46,088 nucleotides of DNA from JAJVIP01 sp964405835. GTDB lineage: Bacteria; Elusimicrobiota; Elusimicrobia; F11. The position numbers and the translations under genes were made by a program. Location: the NCBI GenBank assembly GCA_964405835.1, contig CAYOPN010000015.1:1-46088 (forward strand), read 5' to 3'. The notes beneath the pieces were generated by a model, which was not told the origin of the DNA, ran no database searches, and worked only from the letters and a program-made list of their open reading frames with translations. The first letter of the stretch is position 1, and each line of letters starts with the position of its first letter. This document shows positions 9,001 through 15,735 of this stretch, piece after piece.

Positions 9001-9681
9001 CTTATCCGCCTTGCGTCTCAGCGTTTGTTTGCCGCTTTGTTGACGTTTAAATGCCTCGAACAAGCCACCCTGATCAGGGATGCAAAACAGTCCGATCCCG
9101 CGCCGTTGTCGCCGACTCAAATTAAAATCAATGCCATCAAAGAAATGGCACCGGCTGTTCCGATATTTGACAGTGAAGCGACGTTTGTCCAAACGCTCAA
9201 GAACGGGCGACCCGAGGACGTGCCGCTGTTGCTTGACGCCGATATGGAAACGGCCACAACACAAGCAATAAAGTGGATCACACATTTTGGTGGAACGGAC
9301 GAGAATTGGCTGCGTAACAAGCGTTTGATACTAACCGCACCCAACCCTGCGGTCTTCGACTTTATGAAAAGATTTAAAAATCTCCTTGGTATTGACAAGT
9401 CCAATCTCGAACTGATGCTGCGCAAAGACACCGATACTGCGCTGGATGTGATCTACGCGTTCCCGAATAAAATACCCGACAATATCACGACCGTGCGGTT
9501 CTTGGTCCCGAATACCACCGGCCTCCCCGGAAACTTCTTTGACTTCTCTTCGGCCGGTCCGGAGCTTCGGGGGCTGATCATTGTTAATCTTCTGCTGAAC
9601 GAACTCGGGGGCGTCATGGAATTTAAAGGATCTCTGCTCTCCGATATTGAAACAGTCCGCAAAGCGCTCGTTGCTGCATAA
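3031..9681 (+). CDS. Giant exported multidomain protein: Tiki/ChaN/EreA-like head, GT2 glycosyltransferase, CPBP-like membrane domain
   Basis: The ORF has 2216 residues. Residues 1-26 look like a signal peptide (MRASAAKK then a hydrophobic core), followed by NFWQERR (32-38). Residues about 120-560 resemble the TraB/Tiki, ChaN and EreA superfamily: QDVHMNN (H131), GVEGAF (E159), GIDDQTHYDAN and VVGGFHTPH (H490). Residues about 560-960 are helical and unassigned. A GT-A, family 2 glycosyltransferase starts at about 970 (LSIVVPVYRE) with an LDADTT metal motif at D1112-D1114 and GGPQIVVRARTY later. Residues about 1531-1655 hold roughly four TM segments with CPBP-like motifs: WETAAFQ (E1549), FALTH (F1570, H1574) and HAVYN (H1640, N1644). 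The first motif departs from EExxFR, so protease activity is uncertain. Residues 1660-2216 are unknown. Palindromic repeats are translated in frame at residues about 66-92 and 441-455. The head is paralogous to that of the gene at 33076. Confidence 0.85.
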   Translation: MRASAAKKAVSLTLSLVYFTTQIALGNQPESNFWQERRKTHRPVEVAALPAAFPLSSRMNAALDFPVIPAKAGIQALNQKSETWTPAFAGVTNSRLRILAETIPQTHATIQEIQDSGDDKQPPVVLVQDVHMNNEAQTNIAAVLQALINKHQVNAIGVEGAFADFDVNVFREIKDQKAVRAAAQEFFDKNKLAAPSYVGLFAEQAPRFIGIDDQTHYDANVQAYLDSRLLKEKALADLNKAERAYTSESVKVFSPGLKRFSGARSAYAKGSLGLGAYARALAKLSEPHGTLAQFLNAYEMEQSLDFGRVEAERKTVLEQLARTITESEATQLVEMSIAYRTGRLGFGAYYANLKNLLDRHGVTLSNTPAFATYVRYVVQADGINADELFTSIEKTEAAIASKLARTPNEKELLAHGEHLLLTGKLLEFSLTPKEWEKYKNPTPGPSPTGRGTGWGGLAPFETFYHEADTRSRKMIEKVLPGSALVVGGFHTPHLTQLLRDRKIPYVVVSPKITKIDAASGNAYLSVFAREKTPLEKLLAGEKLFLAPQNNLSVQGTRIGVLAETAIQTDNFPSKIQAAVAIVKDLVTPDAKPVEEGLQLWSNEINSIADRLVAGDKAGDALTALNDRIKASINNRDAMAALKEVHDKLGLAGNVSMLTVMTSFAIATLSNPESITNQDLENIETALQKIGPLKRDAGNPKLPTSAFTVPVLFNFALSPVISNDAEFIRLSSNIKKLPGTFGVRTVALGLFLMELHVHHGVNEADFADFQGLGDELPFLLETISDPAVPKVHSEAMRRRLLRLLLEIAPFNETNKKLWDKTIVREGDKYPTILSSDYIEARRRFMEGFTVADGSGRRIHPGISLLLQTARDEIKSGKFRLQQWDPQKYRFLFLFLQNVDPETPLPEMGLESDETILSLLGAKDAPVEDTLAKLDALEAAIAALVLRPETRNGKPAEEDEHSALIATLPHKELKLSIVVPVYREFFNGNIFRMLESLADQTGAKSKIFEVILVVNNSPLVAVQKDEAFADNQALLRMIAAYNEGETKEALAMIPEAYRPMMAKVFKKKIVVHAIDKSTAGMPKIIGRIKRIGGMEADHRLRQVGFEQGFIANLDADTTVSPNYVAELIRISEQDNVEAVFLDMEYVYRGDDKKAFSSHHRFHLGSRNNMFLKGTLKSRVNFAGGPQIVVRARTYRKLSLFADYERDEDRMMVQDIPTDAPTAQISHVKVFTSDRVRPENEGFVSSERKKFMNNYETSNLQLFLDSTDHKVTDPYSPSQIAYLFMKIELDRALKKSQSVQESRQMLANIMVAHGFKVDTEWLETGMLPGGKLVLPPASYLMGRMEPKTYKQNFLEFIERFMEDFTKDTDDLRSHLRSGEKRDKENLDRLLTSVKKASFSSNAEARKILWNAGLPSADWFIEEIQNSTLEQLAAVYPDWFAPLDQAPNRENLLYASVLDEFIQYHKHHASPFHNFLETTFGETMPVLSQPPASRSRGALRALRGILLKLSGYLPSGPPAAIVAPFFQRWATPGTWKFWVFYVPLIAVISPLWETAAFQMGLTPLLGLEGMALSFALTHLVVRWIARAIWGTPEGETLARDILVDFPILMLLGMIFGLPFVDVPSAYGIPSFISNNAFLSAFIAHAVYNALIIFTPLKNYLPAGSVLGGDVAGVRQSGFKKYTVEALTKPAVRDNLPLLFDVLRLFPTAIRDMSDEQALNALISDIAGVAEEGAAPSMSMAEIEFDARQMVDFVHKLGPARETKRVYLGTDVQYWDLIDRVLHGKKSNLGYFFLTRVSLLDAEELSFDLHPTNGIAYTIMASLISSAGKIGRFARTPEERDRLFNETLSNFFDNEMREGEFQKQLLKKFQESATELSPAEKRQIGLLKNRNVFKTVVEKIYRDFEAQFPDDQPLQIAEAADIGVQPFLLQQAARYFGNRNNISVVLWGPENSRIYGQGLFPWVIHRSKNVKGFIDTFKWIGSYRVAQKAMNGNGFLIRLASQRLFAALLTFKCLEQATLIRDAKQSDPAPLSPTQIKINAIKEMAPAVPIFDSEATFVQTLKNGRPEDVPLLLDADMETATTQAIKWITHFGGTDENWLRNKRLILTAPNPAVFDFMKRFKNLLGIDKSNLELMLRKDTDTALDVIYAFPNKIPDNITTVRFLVPNTTGLPGNFFDFSSAGPELRGLIIVNLLLNELGGVMEFKGSLLSDIETVRKALVAA
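3228..3306. repeat. Palindromic repeat translated in frame inside the giant gene
   Basis: The element begins CGTCATCCCGGCGAAAGCCG and ends with the inverted form ending GGGGTGACG, with an unrelated centre. It encodes a VIPAKAGIQ...TPAFAGVT peptide, a familiar signature of this repeat type when translated. The same family fills the gap between def and fmt (23835-23923) and, more loosely, the gap at 26441-26517. The paralogous giant protein lacks this insert, so it was probably gained here. Confidence 0.8.
4350..4394. repeat. Nested GC-rich palindrome inside the head domain of giant protein 1
   Basis: CCCCACCCC (4350-4358) mirrors GGGGTGGGG (4386-4394), and CCCCTCCCC (4362-4370) mirrors GGGGAGGGG (4374-4382). 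It encodes a PTPGPSPTGRGTGWGG-type insert between EWEKY and PFETFY, exactly where the paralogous giant gene carries a different palindromic element. Confidence 0.75.
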
Positions 9682-9765
9682 AATTGTTACACTCCCTCCG
9701 TCTTAAAACCCCCTCGCTTTAAATCCCCTCATCCCCCTCCAATACATCAACAATTGGAGAACCAT

Positions 9766-10266
9766 ATGAAAAGCATTACTCAAGGCAGTTTAATTCGGCA
9801 AAGAATCATCGTTATACGCGGACGCAAAATCATGTTGGATCGCGACCTGGCATATCTGTATGGAGTTAAACCAATCGCGCTTCGGCAGCAGGTAAAACGA
9901 AACATCAATCGTTTCCCCGGCGATTTCATGTTCAAGTTGACGAATCACGAAGCGGCAATGCTGGTATCACAAAATGTGATACCAACAATTAAACAGCTCG
10001 GCGGCTGGCTACCCTATGCTTTCAGTGAACAGGGCATAGCAATGTTATCTTCCGTTCTTAAAAGCAATCGAGCCGTCCATGTCAACATTCAGATTATGCG
10101 GGCCTTCATAAAGGTCAAAACCGAACTTTTTGGGAATGAAATTCTCAAGAAGAAGATAACAGCGCTCGAACAAAAATATGACAAGAAATTCCGGATTGTT
10201 TTTGTGGCTATCCGGAACTTGCTGAAGAAACCCAGCAAGCCCATTGAAGTGGAGGTTATCTCGTAA
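9766..10266 (+). CDS. ORF6N-domain protein (phage antirepressor-like DNA-binding family)
   Basis: The 166-residue protein matches the ORF6N family: IVIRGRKIMLDRDLAYLYGV, QVKRNINRFPGDFMF, GGWLPYAFSEQGIAMLSSV, and an IQIMRAFIKVK helix followed by a coiled-coil tail. Family members occur in phages and free-standing on chromosomes and are thought to be DNA-binding regulators, but a target is rarely known. ATG 9766 is chosen because TTGGAG lies 6 nt upstream. An in-frame TTG at 9754 would overlap that ribosome site. It follows giant gene 1 by 84 nt with no visible terminator and precedes comEC by 9 nt. No other phage genes surround it. A perfect 9-bp palindrome lies inside the coding region. Confidence 0.88.
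   Translation: MKSITQGSLIRQRIIVIRGRKIMLDRDLAYLYGVKPIALRQQVKRNINRFPGDFMFKLTNHEAAMLVSQNVIPTIKQLGGWLPYAFSEQGIAMLSSVLKSNRAVHVNIQIMRAFIKVKTELFGNEILKKKITALEQKYDKKFRIVFVAIRNLLKKPSKPIEVEVIS
9963..9983. repeat. Perfect palindrome GGTATCACA-AAA-TGTGATACC within the ORF6N gene
   Basis: Two 9-bp arms (9963-9971 and 9975-9983) flank a 3-nt spacer. The stretch encodes the VSQNVIP segment of the domain. It has the form of a dimeric repressor site, so autoregulation is possible, but the same symmetry could arise from codon choice in a conserved motif. Confidence 0.4.
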
Positions 10267-10275
10267 CCATTTTTT

Positions 10276-12336
10276 GTGTTACGAGTTTTCATTTATAAGC
10301 TGCTTTTTGAAATTCGGGATGTGCGCCGGCTCTATTTGTTCCGGCGGCCGGTGCTGCTTGTGTTGCTGGTTTATTGCTGTGGCATCCTGATATGCAAAAA
10401 GGCGGGTTTGCTCGACCGCGTTGCCGCCAACGATCCATCGCAATGGGCCGGTGAACGCGGCGCGGTCACCGGTGTCGTTGCAGCGCAACCCGATCCGCGG
10501 CCGACCGGCTGCGTTTATCGTTTGCAAGTTGAATCTGTCGATCTGTTCGACCAAAAACGCGTTTCCTCTTCCGGACAAATCCTCGTCCATGTCATGAATT
10601 CGACTTCTCCTGTCGCGCATCCCGGCGACCGTGTGCGTGCGTTGGGCCGATTGCAAAAACCCAAGGCCGCGCTCACGCCCGGCGCGTTTGATTATCAAGA
10701 TTATCTGGCCACGCATGGCGTTCATGCGGTCATGTACACGAGCGCCCGCTCCTTCGAGAACATGGGCGCGGCCGGTTCCCACCGGCTCATGCGGTGGGGA
10801 TGGCTCATCAAACAACGCACGGTGCACGCGTACGACCGTCACTTGTCCGGCGAGCAGGCAACCGTGCTGGCCGGACTGGCCGTCGGCAACCGTCCGCGGT
10901 TTCATCCGGAAATAAAACAGCTGTTCGTGGAGTCGGGAACAATGCACGTGCTCGTCGCGTCGGGCTCGAACGTCGCCTTCGTGATCGCGTTGTGGTTTGT
11001 TCTGGCGCGGCTTTTCCGGACACCGCGGCGCTGGGCGCTTGCGAGCGCGGTCCCCGCCGTGTGGGGTTATGTTCTGGTCGCGGGCGCGGACGCCCCGATC
11101 GCACGGGCGGGGCTCATGGGCACCATCGGCGTGATTGCCTATCTCTCGGACCGCGAAGACCGCCCGTACCACGCGCTCGGACTGACCGCTCTCGTGATCT
11201 TGCTATGGGACCCGCGCGCGCTGTTCGATATCGGTTTTCAAATGTCGTTCGGCACCGTGTTTGGATTGATTTATTATTTGACGCCGGCCGAAGCATTCAT
11301 TCAACGCGCACCGTGGCCCGCCCGTTGGCCGCTGCGGCTTTTGGCCGCCACGCTGACCGCGCAAATTTGGATCGCACCTGTCACAGCAACCACGTTCCAA
11401 CGATTCTTTCCCGTCGGCATTCTGTCGAACCTGATTGTTGTACCGCTCTCCGCGCTGGGATTGACTGTCGGCATTGCGCTCGCCGCGGTGGATTTCCTTC
11501 CATTGATTGCAGCGCCGGTTGTATGGGCTGCGCGAATTTATTTATCGACGCTCATCCATCTGGTGCGTTTCTTCGCCGAACGGTTGGGAACGAGCATTTG
11601 GGTCGCGCCGCCGCATCCGTTAACAACAGGGGGATTTCTCATTTGTTGTTTGAGTGTGGTCTCGTTGAACAAATCTGTGCTTGCCCGGATATTTTTTGGG
11701 GTCGGCCTATTTGGGATTGCCATTGGCTGGATGGCCGGCCGTTCTGAAAAAATATCTCCGCGCGAAATGGAAATTACCTGGATCGACAACGGCAAACGGT
11801 TGACGACAATTGTTCAAACACCGGATGGGTCGCGGCTGCTGATCAATCCGGGACCAAAAGGACCGGTTGACACCACCGAGCGCGCGCTCATGCCGTTTTT
11901 GACGCGCCGTGGAATTTCCTCGCTCGATGCCGTGCTGATTACGGACCGCGACCAAAAACGCGTGGGCGGCGTCGAGTCGCTGGTCAAATGGGTGCGTGTC
12001 AGCACGGTCGCGACAGTCGAGGCGCCGGCGCTCTGGATCACCGACGGCCGCACAACCATATTGATTGCAGACAAACTCACCACGAAGGTCCAACGCGCAT
12101 TGATGCGACAGGAAACCGGACCCATCGACATTGTCCAGTCGCATTTCCCGCGCAATTGGATCTGGCTGCCGGAATTTCTCGAGAAGTTTAAACCGGCGGT
12201 GGTGATTGAGACTTATCCGGTCAGCGCGTTTCGACCGAGCGTTCCGCCGTGGCCGGATATTCCTGCCGTCGCGCCGCAGAACCGTGGTTGGTATCGGTGG
12301 AATAAATCAATTGAGAGTTTGAAGCTTGATGATTGA
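10276..12336 (+). CDS. comEC: ComEC/Rec2-type DNA-uptake channel with a degenerate metallo-beta-lactamase domain
   Basis: ComEC passes single-stranded DNA through the inner membrane during natural transformation. The 686-residue ORF has the expected order: N-terminal TM pair, an OB-like DUF4131 region (GERGAVTGVVAAQPD...GDRVRALGRL), then the competence domain with GLAVGNRPRFHPEIKQLFVESGTMHVLVASGSNV and many TM helices. A metallo-beta-lactamase-like domain follows from about residue 495 (ITWIDNGKRLTTIVQTPDGS). Where active members have HxHxDH, this one has ITDRDQKRVGGV, so the metal ligands are lost. The GTG at 10276 has no close ribosome site, and GTG 10321 is an alternative. The 3' end is inside a palindromic repeat shared with the convergent rhomboid gene. 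It may be co-transcribed with the ORF6N gene. Confidence 0.88.
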   Translation: MLRVFIYKLLFEIRDVRRLYLFRRPVLLVLLVYCCGILICKKAGLLDRVAANDPSQWAGERGAVTGVVAAQPDPRPTGCVYRLQVESVDLFDQKRVSSSGQILVHVMNSTSPVAHPGDRVRALGRLQKPKAALTPGAFDYQDYLATHGVHAVMYTSARSFENMGAAGSHRLMRWGWLIKQRTVHAYDRHLSGEQATVLAGLAVGNRPRFHPEIKQLFVESGTMHVLVASGSNVAFVIALWFVLARLFRTPRRWALASAVPAVWGYVLVAGADAPIARAGLMGTIGVIAYLSDREDRPYHALGLTALVILLWDPRALFDIGFQMSFGTVFGLIYYLTPAEAFIQRAPWPARWPLRLLAATLTAQIWIAPVTATTFQRFFPVGILSNLIVVPLSALGLTVGIALAAVDFLPLIAAPVVWAARIYLSTLIHLVRFFAERLGTSIWVAPPHPLTTGGFLICCLSVVSLNKSVLARIFFGVGLFGIAIGWMAGRSEKISPREMEITWIDNGKRLTTIVQTPDGSRLLINPGPKGPVDTTERALMPFLTRRGISSLDAVLITDRDQKRVGGVESLVKWVRVSTVATVEAPALWITDGRTTILIADKLTTKVQRALMRQETGPIDIVQSHFPRNWIWLPEFLEKFKPAVVIETYPVSAFRPSVPPWPDIPAVAPQNRGWYRWNKSIESLKLDD

Positions 12337-12390
12337 GAATTGATCATTCGAAGTACCAATCATCAATTCTCAAGCTTCAAACTTTCAATT
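12309..12390. repeat. AT-rich palindromic repeat between convergent comEC and rhomboid genes
   Basis: Arms related to AATTGAAAGTTTGAAGCTTG face each other around a short centre containing CGAAGTACCAATC. The element spans the last codons of comEC and the stop of the rhomboid gene and could fold in both transcripts as a bidirectional terminator. A second member lies at 24889-24986. In both, one arm carries the block order GATGATTGAGAATTG and the other GAGAATTGATGATTG. Confidence 0.75.
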
Positions 12391-13066
12391 AGAGATAAGA
12401 GGGTTTACGGCGCTTAAAAAGGAAAATGAGCAGGAACCCCGCCGCGAAACCTCCCGCGTGGGCCCACCAGGCGACGCCACCCATCTCGCCGCGCATCGCT
12501 TGCGCCGTCAACGCGCCATAACCATTGACCGCCTGCATCACGAACCAGAAACCAAGGAAGAAAAACGCCGGGATCTCAACGAACCGCACGAACACCACGA
12601 AAACAAAAAAGGTGAGCACGCGTCCGCCCGGGTGCAGCACAAAATAACTTCCCAATATGCCGGCGATAGCGCCCGACGCGCCCACCATCGGCAGTTGGCC
12701 CATCGGGTTCGCCGCGATCTGGGTCGCCGCGGCGCCCGCGCCCATGAGCAGGTAATAAAAGAAATAACGGACGTGACCCAAGTTGTCCTCCACGTTGTCG
12801 CCAAACACATGCAGAAACCACATGTTGCCGATGATATGAGCCCAGCCGCCATGCAAAAACATCGAGGAGAAAACGGTGGGGAGTTGGGTGAGAGGATCGG
12901 CGAGAAACCGCGCTGGAACGAGACCGAAGCTTTTCAGGAACGGATCGAGTTGGCCCACTCCGGAGAGTTGCAATTCATAAAAGAAAACAACGAGGTTTAG
13001 CGCGATCAGCGCGTAATTGACGAATGGGAATGTGCGGCTCGGGACGCTATCGCGAATGGGAAACAT
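12389..13066 (-). CDS. Rhomboid-family intramembrane serine protease
   Basis: Rhomboids cleave membrane-spanning substrates inside the bilayer. The 225-residue protein has the six-TM core plus an extra segment. The family motifs are all present: HGGWAHIIGNMWFLHVFG (with N81), GASGAIAG with catalytic S131 and AWWAHAGGF with catalytic H203. The dyad and oxyanion residues look intact, so it should be active. No Shine-Dalgarno precedes ATG 13066, and the space between it and rsmG is taken by a palindromic repeat. It is the last gene of the MFS-mnmG-rsmG-rhomboid minus-strand series. Its substrate is unknown. The giant membrane proteins of this window are conceivable candidates, which is speculation. 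Confidence 0.92.
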   Translation of the reverse strand: MFPIRDSVPSRTFPFVNYALIALNLVVFFYELQLSGVGQLDPFLKSFGLVPARFLADPLTQLPTVFSSMFLHGGWAHIIGNMWFLHVFGDNVEDNLGHVRYFFYYLLMGAGAAATQIAANPMGQLPMVGASGAIAGILGSYFVLHPGGRVLTFFVFVVFVRFVEIPAFFFLGFWFVMQAVNGYGALTAQAMRGEMGGVAWWAHAGGFAAGFLLIFLFKRRKPSYL

Positions 13067-13068
13067 AA

Positions 13069-13113
13069 AGCTGTGCGCTGTAAGCCGTAAGCTTAAAGCT
13101 TATGGCTTAGAGC
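13069..13113. repeat. Heptamer-type palindromic repeat between rsmG and the rhomboid gene
   Basis: TAAGCCGTAAGCTT faces AAGCTTATGGCTTA, a near-perfect inverted pair built from about 7-bp units (RGCYNTA). The rsmG stop codon lies inside it. Related copies are at 27404-27482 and 30373-30432, both in the ATP synthase cluster. Confidence 0.75.
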
Positions 13114-13844
13114 GGCCTTTTAGAAGCCACACCTGTTCTTCGGGGGTAGTGTTTCGAAGTCGGTTTCACTTTCTTGACGACGACCAGCGCGCGCGAACCG
13201 CCGAGCTCGGGGATTTCGTAATGGCGCACTTCCTGGATTTCACCGCCGAGCTCTTCCAGCGCGACATTCACGCGGGACGCTTCGTCGGCCGCGGTGCGGC
13301 CGCGGTGGGCGACCAAGAGGCCGCCGATTTTCAGAAACGGAAGGCCGTACTCAATCAACGTGGAGAGGCTGGACAGCGCGCGTGCAAACGCGAAGTCGTA
13401 TTTTTCGCGATGGTCTTTATCGAGGCCCAGTTCTTCGGAACGTTTCTGGCAAATCTCCACGTGGTTGAGCTCCATGGCGTTGACCACGGCGCGCAGGAAA
13501 TCGCATTTCTTGCCGATGGAATCGACCAGCGTCACGCGCCAGTCGGCATTGGCCACTTTGAGCGGCAAGCCCGGAAAACCGGCGCCAGTGCCGATGTCGA
13601 TCGCGCGCGCGTGTTTCTGGCTAAATACTTTGTCGATAATCATCGGCGCCAGCGAATCCGCGAAATGGCCGAGCGCGATATGTTTGGGTTCTTTGAGCGC
13701 TGTAAGATTGATGCGGTCGTTCCACAGCGAGAGTTCGTTGAGATAAACGCGGAAGTTGTCCTCGCCATCCGCCGGAAGCGATACTTCCCAACGCGCCAGC
13801 GCTTTCTTCAGCGCTATATACCAATCGTCAATTTGTTCATTCAT
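13107..13844 (-). CDS. rsmG: 16S rRNA (guanine527-N7)-methyltransferase RsmG (GidB)
   Basis: RsmG makes m7G527 in 16S rRNA using S-adenosylmethionine. The 245-residue protein shows the family blocks WNDRINLTA, AIDIGTGAGFPGLPLK (SAM site), LVDSIGKKCDFLR, FARALSSLS and the C-terminal YPRRTGVASKRPL, which is normally KKPL or RKPL. Length is slightly above the typical 210-240. It follows mnmG by 15 nt, the common mnmG-rsmG order, so the two form one transcript. No Shine-Dalgarno is visible. The last codons lie in a palindromic repeat, which may explain the extended tail sequence. Confidence 0.95.
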   Translation of the reverse strand: MNEQIDDWYIALKKALARWEVSLPADGEDNFRVYLNELSLWNDRINLTALKEPKHIALGHFADSLAPMIIDKVFSQKHARAIDIGTGAGFPGLPLKVANADWRVTLVDSIGKKCDFLRAVVNAMELNHVEICQKRSEELGLDKDHREKYDFAFARALSSLSTLIEYGLPFLKIGGLLVAHRGRTAADEASRVNVALEELGGEIQEVRHYEIPELGGSRALVVVKKVKPTSKHYPRRTGVASKRPL

Positions 13845-13859
13845 AAATTTTTTTAGGGT

Positions 13860-15656
13860 CTAAACTCGAGTGTCATTGCGCGTATGCTTCTTGAGATATA
13901 CCAGCAGGATACTAATGTCGGCCGGCGTTACGCCGGGAATCCGGGACGCTTGTCCCAGCGACGCCGGCTTGACCCGGCCCAGCTTCTCACGTGCTTCCAA
14001 TAGCAGTCCTGGAATGTTTTTGAAATCAAAATCACCGGGAATCTTCTTGGCTTCCAAATTTTTAAAACGCGATATTTCGGCGTCTTGCCGCGCGAGATAT
14101 CCATTGTATTTGTGCTGGACCCACACCTGGTACGCCTCGTGCCGGTCGGACCACGGTCCTTCCGCAATGTCGAACGTGAACGATAGATCATCAAACAACT
14201 TCATGGGCGAGCCGAGCGCGTCGCGGTCGGCCAGCGCGGCGTTCACGCGGTCGCGATAATTGTTGAACGCTATGAAAGCCACGTCATTGATGAGCCCCAC
14301 GCGGTTTCCCATTTTGAGCAAGCGAATGTCCGCATTGTCCCAACGCAGATGCATGCGATATTCGGCGCGGCTGGTGAGCAAGCGGTATGGCTCATCGACG
14401 CCTTTCGTGACCAAATCATCGATCATGACACCGATGTACGCGTCGTCGCGTCGCAACACGAGCGGATCTTCGCCTTTAACCAACAGCGCCGCGTTAATGC
14501 CGGCGACCAAACCCTGTCCGGCCGCCTCTTCGTAACCCGTGGTACCGTTGATCTGGCCTGCAAAAAAAAGACCCGGAACACTTTTCGTTTCAAGCGTCGA
14601 TTTTAATTGCGTGGGCGGGCAATAGTCGTATTCGACCGCGTACCCGTAGCGCACAAATTTCGCGTGCTCGAGACCGGGAATGCTGTGGACCACTTTCTCC
14701 TGCACGTCGCCGGGCAGGCTCGTGAACAGACCGTTGATGTAGACCTCGTCGGTGAAATAACCTTCGGGCTCAATGAAGATGTGGTGCCGTCCGTGGTGCG
14801 GAAATTTGACGATCTTGTCTTCGATCGACGGGCAATAACGCACGCCGGTCGTGGAAATTTTTCCAGAATAAATCGGCGAGCGGTCCAGGTTGTTGCGGAT
14901 GATGTCGTGGGTTATCGCGTTCGTGTGCGTGAGCCAACAGGGAATTTGTTTTTGCGGCAACGCGCGCGTGAAATGCGACATCGGCAGCGGCGTCGCGTCG
15001 CCGGGTTGGATTTCGCATTTCGAATAATCAATGGTGCGTCCATCCAACCGCATCGGCGTTCCCGTCTTTAGTCGCCCGACTTCGAAACCAAGCTTCCGCA
15101 ACGCGTCGGACAAATAAGCCGCCGACGGCTCGCCCCGTCTGCCTCCGTCCATATGGTCCAAACCACAGTGAAGCAGTCCCTTCAAAAATGTTCCGGTCCC
15201 AATCACGACCGCCCGCGACGAATACCGGTTCCCCGATTTCCCCATAACACCGGACACGCGCCCCTGCTCGGTGAGAATATCGGTCACTTCATCTTCTATG
15301 ACGGTCAAATTGGGTTGGGAGGTGACGGTCGCGGTCATCACATCGCGGTAAAGCGCGCGGTCGCATTGCGCGCGCGGACTCCACACGGCGGGGCCCTTGC
15401 TGCGGTTCAGCATGCGGAACTGCATGCCCGCTTTGTCGGTGGCCTTCGCCATCTCGCCACCGAGCGCATCCACTTCCCGCACCACCTGGCCTTTCGCGGT
15501 ACCCCCAACAGCCGGGTTGCAAGACATCTGCCCAATCTTGGTCCTATCCATCGTGACCATCGCCACACGCAACCCCATGCGCGCCGGCGCAAGCGCCGCC
15601 TCCACAGAAGCATGCCCCGCTCCGACGACGATCACATCAAAGAAATTAAAACTCAT
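13860..15656 (-). CDS. mnmG: tRNA uridine-5-carboxymethylaminomethyl modification enzyme MnmG (GidA)
   Basis: With MnmE, MnmG installs cmnm5 on U34 of several tRNAs using FAD and methylene-tetrahydrofolate. From ATG 15656 the protein has 598 residues. Motifs are DVIVVGAGHASVEAA (FAD fold; the usual GHAG is GHAS here), CNPAVGGTAKGQVVREVDALGG, LNRSKGPAVWSPRAQ and GLFFAGQINGTTGYEEAAGQG, then the helical C-terminal domain that contacts MnmE. An open frame continues 27 codons upstream to 15737, but that extension only translates a palindromic repeat, so ATG 15656, just before the FAD motif, is preferred. TACAAT lies 8 nt upstream of this ATG and there is no Shine-Dalgarno, which suggests a leaderless or nearly leaderless start. 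Confidence 0.96.
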   Translation of the reverse strand: MSFNFFDVIVVGAGHASVEAALAPARMGLRVAMVTMDRTKIGQMSCNPAVGGTAKGQVVREVDALGGEMAKATDKAGMQFRMLNRSKGPAVWSPRAQCDRALYRDVMTATVTSQPNLTVIEDEVTDILTEQGRVSGVMGKSGNRYSSRAVVIGTGTFLKGLLHCGLDHMDGGRRGEPSAAYLSDALRKLGFEVGRLKTGTPMRLDGRTIDYSKCEIQPGDATPLPMSHFTRALPQKQIPCWLTHTNAITHDIIRNNLDRSPIYSGKISTTGVRYCPSIEDKIVKFPHHGRHHIFIEPEGYFTDEVYINGLFTSLPGDVQEKVVHSIPGLEHAKFVRYGYAVEYDYCPPTQLKSTLETKSVPGLFFAGQINGTTGYEEAAGQGLVAGINAALLVKGEDPLVLRRDDAYIGVMIDDLVTKGVDEPYRLLTSRAEYRMHLRWDNADIRLLKMGNRVGLINDVAFIAFNNYRDRVNAALADRDALGSPMKLFDDLSFTFDIAEGPWSDRHEAYQVWVQHKYNGYLARQDAEISRFKNLEAKKIPGDFDFKNIPGLLLEAREKLGRVKPASLGQASRIPGVTPADISILLVYLKKHTRNDTRV

Positions 15657-15664
15657 AGCGGCGG

Positions 15665-15670
15665 ATTGTA
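15665..15670 (-). promoter_or_regulatory. Putative extended -10 box (TGGTACAAT) of mnmG
   Basis: On the minus strand TGGTACAATCCGCCGCT leads directly into ATG 15656. The -10 box ends 8 nt before the start codon. The TGn extension could replace the -35 box, whose place is taken by a palindromic repeat. Confidence 0.45.
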
Positions 15671-15677
15671 CCACGAA

Positions 15678-15735
15678 GGGGTCAAGTCTGCGTTTTTCAG
15701 TTTTCCCGAAAAGTGCAAAACGCAGACTTGACCCC
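15678..15735. repeat. GGGGTCAAG-type palindromic repeat upstream of mnmG
   Basis: GGGGTCAAGTCTGCGTTTT and its inverted copy face each other with about 19-bp arms. Termini of this kind (GGGGTCA...TGACCCC) resemble the REP-like repeats mobilised by Y1-type REP-associated transposases, though no such transposase gene is in the window. It encodes the last dozen residues of the MFS gene (GVKSAFCTFREN) and occupies the expected -35 region of mnmG. Confidence 0.75.

Noticed and set aside
10279..11172. 297-codon minus-strand frame opposite comEC, and a 317-codon frame at 10794-11747 in another plus frame
   Set aside because: Both overlap the well-supported comEC gene, have shadow-like composition and no motifs.
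12309..12390. Classical rho-independent terminator between comEC and the rhomboid gene
   Set aside because: The stem is AT-rich and lacks a GC core with U tract. It is better described as a repeat that might act as a terminator.
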